Shown: in pieces, positions 1 through 6,900 of the stretch | How the letters are laid out: each line of letters starts with the position of its first letter | How positions within the stretch are numbered: position 1 is the stretch's first letter | Origin: Sulfurospirillum sp. UBA1314 | GTDB lineage: Bacteria; Campylobacterota; Campylobacteria; Campylobacterales; Sulfurospirillaceae | Length of the DNA: 13,865 nucleotides | Assembly (NCBI GenBank): GCA_002307095.1 | Contig: DBTO01000055.1 | Span: 1 to 13,865 of the forward strand | Direction: 5' to 3' | The notes under the pieces: generated by a model | Databases searched by the model: none | The model's input: the letters and a program-made list of their open reading frames with translations, nothing else | Told to the model about the DNA's origin: nothing | Program-made: the position numbers and the translations under genes

Positions 1-2
1 CG

Positions 3-716
3 TTACTCGTTGTAGCGTTGATTAAATTTTACAGTACCAAATTGGTGTTTGTCGAACAATGGCTGGGAACACACACCGCGCCTCAAATACAAAGCACGCA
101 AGAAGCAGCGCTCAACTCTTTGGTCATTACCATTTCAAGAGAGTACGGCAGTGGCGGACACGAGATAGGAGAGATGATCGCCAAAAAACTGGGTATTCCT
201 TTTTACGATAAAGAGCTTATCAAACTCACCGCTGAAGAGACGGGCTACACGGCTGAATACATTCAAGCCAACGAACAGCACTTAGCCAATGAATTACTCT
301 ATGAACTCTACGAGCAAAACTACGCCTACGTGGACAACCAACTCCCACCTGCTGATGTTTTATTTATGGTGCAAAGCAAGATTATTCGCAACATTTGCGC
401 CAAAGGTGCATGCGTCATTGTCGGGCGTTGTGCCAATTTTATCTTGAAAGATGACCCCAATTGTTTCAATGTTTTCATTCACGCAAACATGGAATACCGT
501 AAAACAAAAGTCAATGAAAAATACAAAGCCACACCACCGTGCAGCGACAAAGACTTAGAGATGTCCGATAAAAATCGCGCCAATTACTGCCTTCACTACA
601 CCAAACACGACTGGAAAGATGCAACCAATTACCATGTTACGCTGGATGCTTCCTTGTATGGTTCTGAAAAAGCGGCTCAAAAGATCATCGAATTGCTGAA
701 GGATTTTGCGCACTAG
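3..716 (+). CDS. Cytidylate kinase-like family protein, 5'-partial (possible membrane-domain fusion)
   Basis: The frame is open to the left edge, so the start lies outside the window. A TTG at position 18 could be read as a start, but the codons before it continue a hydrophobic run (LLVVALIKF) with no stop and there is no Shine-Dalgarno sequence, so I read this as the C-terminal part of a longer protein. From about residue 40 the sequence shows the phosphate-binding region of the cytidylate-kinase-like (Cytidylate_kin2) family, ITISREYGSGGHEIG, followed by KKLGIPFYDKELI and, later, the conserved-looking CVIVGRCANFIL strand. The family is a P-loop nucleoside-monophosphate-kinase relative whose true substrate is usually unproven. 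The hydrophobic N-terminal edge suggests fusion to a membrane domain (YczE/YitT-type fusion is one possibility); that part is inference. A copy of the TTACATGTAA repeat begins 5 bp after the stop. Confidence 0.8.
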   Translation, partial: LLVVALIKFYSTKLVFVEQWLGTHTAPQIQSTQEAALNSLVITISREYGSGGHEIGEMIAKKLGIPFYDKELIKLTAEETGYTAEYIQANEQHLANELLYELYEQNYAYVDNQLPPADVLFMVQSKIIRNICAKGACVIVGRCANFILKDDPNCFNVFIHANMEYRKTKVNEKYKATPPCSDKDLEMSDKNRANYCLHYTKHDWKDATNYHVTLDASLYGSEKAAQKIIELLKDFAH

Positions 717-720
717 TATC

Positions 721-732
721 TTTACATGTAAC
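721..732. repeat. Dispersed palindrome TTACATGTAA, copy 1
   Basis: TTTACATGTAAC, with the exact 10-bp palindrome at 722-731, begins five bases after the kinase-like gene's stop codon. Read on the minus strand it continues as TTACATGTAAAG, the extended form shared by most copies. Confidence 0.85.
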
Positions 733-791
733 GTCCAAAGTTTCAAAACCATCTTTAGAGGAACACTAACTTCTAGTTTTTAATTCATTGC

Positions 792-828
792 AAAAAAGCC
801 AAAAAGGTGTCAATTTTTTGGCTTTTTT
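792..828. terminator. Bidirectional intrinsic terminator
   Basis: A perfect 14-bp inverted repeat (792-805 pairing with 815-828) encloses a 9-base loop. The stem is A6-GCC-A5 against T5-GGC-T6, so an RNA hairpin read on either strand ends in a U-run. It lies 76 bp after the kinase-like gene and about 108 bp before the DoxX gene, and should end transcription of the former. Confidence 0.75.
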
Positions 829-896
829 GAGAAAATTTGCCGCATATGTCCTATCTTTGGTCTAAAAAATCTCTATCTATGCATACTTCAAACGGA

Positions 897-902
897 TAAA
901 AT
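897..902 (+). promoter_or_regulatory. Candidate -10 element for the DoxX gene
   Basis: TAAAAT lies 34 bp before the DoxX start, with no convincing -35 at the right distance (TATCTA at 874-879 is poor). Weakly conserved -35 elements are normal for housekeeping promoters in Campylobacterota. I see nothing else but the terminator and one palindrome copy in the 717-935 gap. Confidence 0.3.
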
Positions 903-935
903 TTCACTGTATATTTCGTCATAGAGGAGCCTTAC

Positions 936-1391
936 ATGGGAAAAATTTCTGTTTTGGAGCACTACATTGCTTCACGTTTGGATTGCGATATAGGAAGACT
1001 GATCATCCGCATTTCGATCAGTGTGTTGATGCTTTTTCATGGTATTCGTAAATGGAACGAGGGACTTGGACATATCAATGAGCTGTTAACGGCTGTGCAT
1101 TTACCTGAGTTTTTAGCTTATGGCGTTTACCTTGGGCAACTTTTGGTACCAGCACTGCTCATCGTTGGGTTATACACCCGTCTAGCCTCTATTTACTATG
1201 TGGGAACGATGATTTTTGCTATTTTCTTGGCGTACCGTACGGAGCTTTTTGTTCTTGAACCTAAAACAGGTGGATTGCGCATTGAACTACCTCTTTTACA
1301 CCTTTTTGCTGGTGCGGCACTGGTCTTTTTGGGAGCGGGAAAATACAGCTTGGATCATAAGCTGAAAGCAAATACCCAAACAAAAGAATGA
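936..1391 (+). CDS. DoxX family membrane protein
   Basis: A 151-residue integral membrane protein matching the DoxX family in length and layout. Four hydrophobic segments lie at roughly residues 20-38, 58-80, 84-104 and 118-136. The first carries the family's typical GRLIIR...MLFHGIRKW stretch and the second the G-x-L-LVPALLIVGLYTR segment. DoxX proteins are inner-membrane proteins of loosely defined role; some relatives belong to redox or respiratory complexes or to stress responses, and the exact activity here cannot be read from sequence. The start is supported by AGGAG at 925-929, six bases before the ATG. The AraC-type regulator begins 61 bp downstream on the same strand, so DoxX may be its target or simply its neighbour. 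Confidence 0.85.
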   Translation: MGKISVLEHYIASRLDCDIGRLIIRISISVLMLFHGIRKWNEGLGHINELLTAVHLPEFLAYGVYLGQLLVPALLIVGLYTRLASIYYVGTMIFAIFLAYRTELFVLEPKTGGLRIELPLLHLFAGAALVFLGAGKYSLDHKLKANTQTKE

Positions 1392-1403
1392 TACCTTAAT
1401 GAA

Positions 1404-1433
1404 TCTAGTCTTATAATCTCGTATAAGACTAGA
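1404..1433. promoter_or_regulatory. Perfect inverted repeat overlapping a -10 box (candidate operator)
   Basis: TCTAGTCTTATA (1404-1415) and its exact complement TATAAGACTAGA (1422-1433) are separated by six bases. A consensus TATAAT occupies 1412-1417 inside the repeat, so a dimeric regulator bound here would cover the promoter of the following AraC gene. No U-run follows, so a DoxX terminator is less likely. Autoregulation by the AraC protein, or control by another dimeric regulator, is inference. Confidence 0.55.
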
Positions 1434-1452
1434 AATCCTCTTTGGAGAGAGC

Positions 1453-2337
1453 ATGCAAACGCAAAAGATCGAAATCATCTCAAAGATGGACGCTTTAAAA
1501 CCCCATGAAAACCTCAACTTTTTCATCAAAGAGGAGCACTATCGACCGGAGGTTTCTTCTCTCTTGCCCGTACTCCATCGCCACCCTTTTTACGAGATCG
1601 TTTTTATCATCAAAGGAACGGGATCGATGAAAATTGACTTTAAAGATTACCCTTTGCACGAGGGGGCTTTGTTTCTGTTATCGCCCACGCGAATCCACTG
1701 GCCAGTGATCGAGGGGACAGAGTACCATCGCTTTGTGTTGCGTTTTGATCTTTCAACATTTTCAGACAAAGGCTTTTTTGAAAACCTTTCCATTTTCAAC
1801 TTAGAGTATATCTTCGTTCAAAAAGATGCATTTAGCCTTTTGTGTAGGCTGTTTGAAGCGTTACAAGAGGAGTACCTGAACACAAGAACACTCCAACACT
1901 GCATGCTCAATAACATGCTCAACATCCTACTCATCCACATCCAGCGCCTCTTGCCCAACGCCGTTACCGAAACGACGCACGTCTCACTTTTTAGCGCTTT
2001 CAACAAGCTTTTAGAAGAAGACCACTACAAAACCAATATGGTCAAAACCTATGCCAAAAGACTTAAAATACCACTCAAAGCACTCAACCGTTCCGTCAAA
2101 GAGTACACAGGGCTGGGCGCGGCAGAGTACATTCACTCCAAAACGATGATCGAAGCGAAACGTCTTTTGATCTACACAAAAATGCACGCCAACGAAATCG
2201 CCTACACCTTGGGCTTTGAGGACAGCTCGTATTTCAGCCGTTTTTTCAGACATAGGGCAGGCATGTCGCCACTGGAATTTCGAAGAAATGTCTATCAGTC
2301 CGTCACCCTAGACCTAACACCCAAGAACACCATCTAG
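1453..2337 (+). CDS. AraC family transcriptional regulator
   Basis: A 294-residue one-component regulator of normal AraC length. The N-terminal part (about residues 35-110) is a cupin-type effector-binding/dimerisation domain, with LHRHPFYEIVFIIKGTGSM and a later LHEGALFLLSPTRIHWPV. The C-terminal part (about 195-285) is the double helix-turn-helix: first unit VKTYAKRLKIPLKALNRSVK, then a linker helix, then the highly typical second unit with ANEIAYTLGFEDSSYFSRFF followed by the GMSPLEFRR tail. GGAG at 1444-1447 supports the ATG at 1453. The effector is unknown. The perfect inverted repeat just upstream could be its operator, and the same-strand DoxX gene a possible target. A palindrome copy begins 2 bp after the stop. 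Confidence 0.9.
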   Translation: MQTQKIEIISKMDALKPHENLNFFIKEEHYRPEVSSLLPVLHRHPFYEIVFIIKGTGSMKIDFKDYPLHEGALFLLSPTRIHWPVIEGTEYHRFVLRFDLSTFSDKGFFENLSIFNLEYIFVQKDAFSLLCRLFEALQEEYLNTRTLQHCMLNNMLNILLIHIQRLLPNAVTETTHVSLFSAFNKLLEEDHYKTNMVKTYAKRLKIPLKALNRSVKEYTGLGAAEYIHSKTMIEAKRLLIYTKMHANEIAYTLGFEDSSYFSRFFRHRAGMSPLEFRRNVYQSVTLDLTPKNTI

Positions 2338-2338
2338 C

Positions 2339-2350
2339 GTTACATGTAAA
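2339..2350. repeat. Dispersed palindrome TTACATGTAA, copy 2
   Basis: GTTACATGTAAA, with the 10-bp palindrome at 2340-2349, starts two bases after the AraC gene's stop. It lies between that gene and the toxin-antitoxin module. Confidence 0.85.
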
Positions 2351-2369
2351 GATGTTGATAGAGGAAAAG

Positions 2370-2387
2370 TTAAAAGTTTAGCCCTGA
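2370..2387 (+). repeat. Imperfect direct repeat flanking the toxin-antitoxin module, left copy
   Basis: TTAAAAGTTTAGCCCTGA matches 16 of 18 positions of TTAAAAGTTAAGCTCTGA at 2998-3015. The pair brackets the whole toxin-antitoxin cassette (promoter, antitoxin, toxin), as expected of an old insertion scar, but two matching tracts of this AT-rich kind could also arise by chance. Confidence 0.4.
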
Positions 2388-2406
2388 ATTTTCTTGTTCA
2401 TCTTGA

Positions 2407-2435
2407 TTGACAATACATACAATAAGCAATATAAT
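2407..2435 (+). promoter_or_regulatory. Full-consensus sigma-70 promoter of the toxin-antitoxin operon
   Basis: TTGACA (2407-2412), 17 bases, then TATAAT (2430-2435) is an exact consensus promoter. Initiation near 2442 gives a leader of about 25 bases to the antitoxin ATG at 2467. The strong promoter fits a module whose antitoxin represses its own transcription. No clear inverted-repeat operator is visible over it. Confidence 0.8.
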
Positions 2436-2466
2436 AACGCATATAAAAAATAAAATGAGGTCGAAA

Positions 2467-2688
2467 ATGTATAAAACTGTCAAACCCACAACATTTACGT
2501 TGCCCCATCTCATCCTTGAAGATCTGGAAACGATGTCACAGGAACTCGGTAAGAAAAAAAGCGCCATTATTTTAGAAGCACTTGAGATGTACATGGATTA
2601 TCAAGATTTGCAACTGGCAAAAAAAAGAGTTCAAGAAAGCGAAGGCAGGCTCAGCGCCGACGAGTTTTTCAAAGAGCTTGGTGTTTAA
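2467..2688 (+). CDS. Antitoxin, ribbon-helix-helix/RelB-like
   Basis: A 73-residue protein with the layout of CopG/RelB-type antitoxins. A short strand (TTFTLP) and two helices (LILEDLETMSQELG, then KSAIILEALEMYMDY) would form the dimeric ribbon-helix-helix DNA-binding domain. The acidic tail (VQESEGRLSADEFFKELGV) is of the kind that wraps and blocks a RelE/ParE toxin. I chose the ATG at 2467 because TGAGG at 2456-2460 sits six bases upstream. An in-frame TTG at 2407 lies on the -35 element of the promoter, so a start there would be upstream of transcription. The toxin follows with no gap (TAAATG), which suggests translational coupling. Family assignment is confident at the fold level only. 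Confidence 0.8.
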   Translation: MYKTVKPTTFTLPHLILEDLETMSQELGKKKSAIILEALEMYMDYQDLQLAKKRVQESEGRLSADEFFKELGV

Positions 2689-2976
2689 ATGTACACTTTG
2701 GAATTTGAGAAAAGTGTCAAAAAAGATTTTAACACGATAGGCACTGGTGATAGACTCTACATCAAAAACTCACTCTACGCTTTTTGTGAAAACTTTTCTC
2801 ATGCCTACGAACAAGAACTCCTAAAAACAGGCAAAATCAAAAAACTACAAGGTTTCAATGAAGACATTTACAGACTCAAACTCCGAAGTTATAGGGTTAT
2901 CTATAAAAAAGAAAATGACACACTAATCATTTTAGTATTAAGCGTCAAATCAAGAGAAAATTCTTATAAAAAGTGA
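2689..2976 (+). CDS. RelE/ParE-family toxin
   Basis: A 95-residue protein of typical RelE/ParE size, directly after the antitoxin. The N-terminus (LEFEKSVKKDFN) and the closing IKKLQGF...DIYRLKLRSYRVIYKKEND-TLIILVLSVKSRENSYKK show the family pattern: a basic tyrosine- and arginine-rich strand pair followed by the final hydrophobic strand and a basic tail. RelE members cleave mRNA in the ribosomal A site while ParE members poison gyrase, and sequence alone does not settle which applies. The usual histidine of the RelE tail (GHR-x2-VY) is absent; here it reads VKSRENSY. A weak hairpin and a palindrome copy follow. Composition is intermediate between the flanks and the very AT-rich operon downstream. 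Confidence 0.8.
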   Translation: MYTLEFEKSVKKDFNTIGTGDRLYIKNSLYAFCENFSHAYEQELLKTGKIKKLQGFNEDIYRLKLRSYRVIYKKENDTLIILVLSVKSRENSYKK

Positions 2977-2982
2977 GTTTTG

Positions 2983-3024
2983 AAAAAGGAAACTACTTTA
3001 AAAGTTAAGCTCTGATCCTTTTTT
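2983..3024 (+). terminator. Weak terminator-like hairpin after the toxin
   Basis: AAAAAGGA (2983-2990) can pair with TCCTTTTT (3016-3023), with T continuing to 3024. The loop is long (25 bases) and the stem AT-rich, so this is only a plausible intrinsic terminator. It overlaps the right direct-repeat copy. Confidence 0.35.
2998..3015 (+). repeat. Imperfect direct repeat flanking the toxin-antitoxin module, right copy
   Basis: TTAAAAGTTAAGCTCTGA, 16 of 18 identical to 2370-2387, lies 21 bases after the toxin stop. See the left copy for interpretation. Confidence 0.4.
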
Positions 3025-3047
3025 CGCTTTTTTCAGGCTTGAATATT

Positions 3048-3059
3048 TTTACATGTAAA
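3048..3059. repeat. Dispersed palindrome TTTACATGTAAA, copy 3
   Basis: A full 12-bp palindrome, 71 bp after the toxin gene and 67 bp before the membrane-protein gene, marking the boundary between two operons. It is followed by GGTTTG, as copy 7664 is on its minus strand and copy 8353 is on its plus strand (GGTTTA). Confidence 0.85.
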
Positions 3060-3080
3060 GGTTTGTATTTTATAAAAAGG

Positions 3081-3086
3081 TACAAT
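3081..3086 (+). promoter_or_regulatory. Candidate -10 for the membrane-protein/STAND operon
   Basis: TACAAT lies 40 bp before the ATG at 3127, with no recognisable -35 at the proper distance. The preceding AT-rich tract (GTATTTTATAAAAAGG) would suit a Campylobacterota promoter. A weak call. Confidence 0.3.
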
Positions 3087-3126
3087 AACACAGAACATTT
3101 ATTTTGTAATTTTTAAAGAGAAAAAT

Positions 3127-3906
3127 ATGGAAAAAATAAGAGATACCGTTATCTCGTGGGTAGCATCTAAAGATTTTATCTTTCAAATCATTTCTTGGAT
3201 CATAGGACCAATTTTTTTCACCAATATTCCAATTATCTATTTTCTAGTTTATATGAAGGAAAATCACTTTTTTTCATATGATTTTTTTGTCAATGGACTT
3301 TTTGGCTTAAATGTATTTTTCATCGTAACTGCTTTTTTTATGATAATTTTTTCATTTGGTTTTGTTGGAGCGCTAATTCCCTTATATAAAGTGATAGAAA
3401 ATTTTCTTAATATGAGAAAAGAGCCTATTTTTAGATATAGACAATTATGTAAAAAAGAGTCTTTTATCAACTTTATTATTTTCTTCCTAATGAATATTGT
3501 ATTTATATACACATTAGTTACAACAGATAATTATCAAAAATTCCCTGACGCCTATAATTATATTTTCTCTTTGGGTATTGTTATTTGTATATATTTAACT
3601 AGCCTTTTCTTTTGGAAAGGTATTTTTAAATTTTTAGGACTATTAGTGCTTATTATATTTTCATTAGCAAGTTGTCTGTATGCACCAAAAATCACCTCAG
3701 AAATTATTAAAATAGGACTTAATACATTTAACGTTGGTGGTGATGTAAAAGTAACTATTCAAAAAGAATCTGATAACACTATCATTATTGATGGCAATTT
3801 GACCTTACTATCGCCTAATCAAATTTATATTCAAACATCAGAGGGTGCAAAAATATTAGAACGTAGTGGGAAAATCATTGTTTTTTCTAAAAGCGAAGAG
3901 AAATAA
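3127..3906 (+). CDS. Polytopic membrane protein of unknown function, partner of the STAND NTPase
   Basis: 259 residues; I do not recognise the family. About five hydrophobic segments are visible, near residues 17-42, 58-88, 112-132, 144-162 and 168-185. A basic loop (residues about 95-111, MRKEPIFRYRQLCKK) should be cytoplasmic by the positive-inside rule. With five segments that would put the C-terminal tail (about 190-259) outside the cytoplasm. The tail looks beta-rich, with alternating hydrophobic residues such as VKVTIQ, NTIIIDGNLTLL and GKIIVFS. The ATG at 3127 follows AAAGAG. Its stop and the next gene's ATG abut (TAAATG), and GAAGAG at 3895-3900 serves the next gene, so the two proteins are very probably made together. 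It could be an effector, a membrane anchor or a signal sensor for the NTPase. Strongly AT-rich, like its partner. Confidence 0.75.
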   Translation: MEKIRDTVISWVASKDFIFQIISWIIGPIFFTNIPIIYFLVYMKENHFFSYDFFVNGLFGLNVFFIVTAFFMIIFSFGFVGALIPLYKVIENFLNMRKEPIFRYRQLCKKESFINFIIFFLMNIVFIYTLVTTDNYQKFPDAYNYIFSLGIVICIYLTSLFFWKGIFKFLGLLVLIIFSLASCLYAPKITSEIIKIGLNTFNVGGDVKVTIQKESDNTIIIDGNLTLLSPNQIYIQTSEGAKILERSGKIIVFSKSEEK

Positions 3907-6900
3907 ATGTCTAAAAAAAATTTAATAGAGCAGGCGTTAAGTGCGCTAGACGCTACGGCATTTCATAAACTAGTCGATCAATATCTAAATAAAAAATACA
4001 ATTACTTAATTCATTCTATCGGTACAAAAGAAGGTGAAGACAAGCCAACAACGGGAACACCTGATACGCTTATACCAATAGATGGCAAGTATATCTTTGT
4101 AGAATATACAACTCAAAAAAGAGATATCATTAAAAAATTTCTTGATGATTTGAAAAAATGTTTCGATGAAACAAAAACGAAAATTCCAAAAGCAAAAATA
4201 GAAGAAATAATTCTTGCATGCAATAGTAAACTTAGTATCAAAGATATAGAAACATTACAAAACAGATGCTCAAATGAACATATTGCATGTGAGCTACTAA
4301 CATTGTCAGTTTTATCAAATGAGCTTATCAACCACTATCCTTCATTGGCAGAAGAATATTTACATGTAACGATTGATCGTAACCAAATTTTAGATTTGGA
4401 TGATTTTATTCAAGCCTATGATAGTAAATTTTCCATACCCATAGGAACATCTTTTTATTTTCGAGCCCAAGAGAAAGAGCAGATATTAATCTCTTTAACC
4501 ACACATCAAATTCTCTCTATCAGTGGTGCTCCAGGTGTTGGAAAAACAAGACTTGCCATTGAATGTTGCAAAGAATATGCAACACTCAATCATTATAAAC
4601 TTTATTGCATCTCCCCTCATAGTGTAGACATATTAGATGATCTTAAAACCTATTTTTCAGGCGAAGAAAATTATTTGATTTTCATAGACGATGTCAATCG
4701 AATTAGTTATGTTCTCCAATACATTATTGAGCTTTTCCCTCAAAAAATAGCAAGTAATCAAATTAAATTAGTGCTCACACTGCGAAGTTATGCCAAAGAT
4801 AAAATTGCCGATACATTCAAAAAATATACTAATTTTTCCACACTTGATATTTACATTCCTTGCTTTCAAAATAGAGAAATAGAAATTTTTATGAAAAGCG
4901 AATTTAACATTGAGAACAATCGATATTTAGAGCAAATTGCAAAAGTTTCAGAAGGAAACCCCAGACTTGCAGCAATGATGGGCAAAGTTATCAATGAAAC
5001 GGATAATATAGAAACTATTAGAGATGTCTCTAGCATCTATGAACAGTATTTTTCATCCATTCAAGAAGATATCTTTCAAGAAGAAAATCACACTCTTTTA
5101 CAAGTTACGGCTATCATTGCTTTTTATTGGTATATTGACAAAAAAGACGAAACTCAGGTTAGTCAAATAACACATATATTTGGTCTTTCTATGGAAGATT
5201 TTTGGAGTTGTATATCAATTCTTCATAAATATGAAATTGTTGATATTTATGAGGATGAAGTTGCCAAAGTCTCAGATCAGATTTTATCAACCTATTTATT
5301 TTATGAAGCCGTTTTCAAAAGAAAATTATTACCTATCAAACTTTTTTTAGAAAACTTTCTTGAAACAAATCATGGCAGAATTAACGATGTTATTATTCCT
5401 ATTTTCGATAAATTTAACAAAGAACTTATTCTTCAAACACTACATCCATCCGTAGATAAACTGTGGCAAGATAAATTTAAAAGCAACGATAAAGAGTTTC
5501 TTTCTGCTTTAGCATCACATTTTTATTTCTTAAAGCCTGTCGAAATATTGATGTTCGTAAAAAATCAGATTGAAGAATTAGAATCAGACGATATGAGTAC
5601 ATGTACGGTAGATTTTGAGAAAGATAGTGTACGGTACTATGAAGCTTATCATTCTTTGAATATTTTAAAAAAATTTTCTGGAAGTGAACAATACTATTCA
5701 CTAGCCATTGATTTAGTACTATTATACTTTTCAAAAAAGCCTTCTCAGGCAAAAGAGTTTTTAGCTGTTCTTTTAGAAGCTTTTGGGCTAAATGACAACG
5801 CTTATGAACAAGACTTTATTATTCAAAAGACATTAATCGATAAATTATTAAAAAATATAGAAACTTCAGAAATATTCATTCCTCTTTTTTATGAAGTTGC
5901 TAAAGACTTTATCCATACTCGCGCTCATAACTCTTATGAAGTGATTGGATGGTCTGCATTTAAAACCGTACAAGAGGGAGACCTTCAAAATTTTAGACGA
6001 ACGATCTGGAAATCAATCTTTTCCATGTATGAAAGTCAAGAGACATACATTAAAACATTACTACTTGATTATTTATTAGATCATCACCATTATGAACCTA
6101 GTAATTTTGCATCTTGGGATCGAGAAATTTTTGAACAATTCTTTTGGGAGAAATTAAATCCAGAAATCTATCTTGATTGTAAAATTGTTCATGATTTTAT
6201 AGATTTTTTTGAGAAAAATGAGCTAAAAATTGACCAAAAATTATCGTTAAAGTTTGAGCACAAATATTTAGAAGTTTATAGAGTGTTCTCGTTAACAAGG
6301 CTTGAATTACGTCGTGAATATCAAGATATGAACTTTAAAGAGTTAAGCGATATTTCAGCCGCAAATATAGATCACTATATTGAAAATTTGTCTCTTCAAG
6401 ACTATAAAAAACTTTTTGAGGCACTCGCTGAGATTATAAAATATACAGCAGATCGCTGGCAGTTTCATGAAAATTTTTTCCACATCTTCGAAACCCTCTA
6501 TAAAAAGGATAAGGCTTTATTTGAAGATGTTATAAGATTGTATTACGACAACCTTGATAATATTGGTATCTATTGCTATCCAACTATAAAATTTTACTAC
6601 GAAAAAAATGGTAAAGAAAAAACCATTCAATTTTTGACAACTCTTTCTATTGAAAACATTGATGATTTGTGGTTTAATTATTTCGCTTATTTAAAAGAAG
6701 ATGATATAACAAAAGAAGATATTTCAATGTTGTTAAACTATTATCAAACTGCCAAAGCTTGTCGAATTGCATATTCTTTAGATTTTTTGGAAAAATATCA
6801 AAATTACGATAATTCACTTATTATTTCTATTGTTAAGATGATAAAGCAACGCAATCTATTTACGCAAGATTCAACATTTCTAATGTCGAAAATGCTTGAC

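Noticed and set aside
18..20. TTG as the start of the kinase-like gene
   Set aside because: The frame stays open to the left edge with hydrophobic codons and there is no ribosome-binding site.
2407..2466. Twenty-residue N-terminal extension of the antitoxin from a TTG
   Set aside because: It would begin on the -35 element of the consensus promoter; the ATG at 2467 has a proper ribosome-binding site.
5597..5606. GTACATGTAC as a ninth palindrome copy
   Set aside because: It shares only the core TACATGTA, lacks the TT/AA ends and the AAAG extension, and lies inside the AT-rich STAND gene; counted as a chance variant.
5477..5752. 91-codon minus-strand frame inside the STAND gene
   Set aside because: A shadow frame in AT-rich coding DNA, no promoter or ribosome site.
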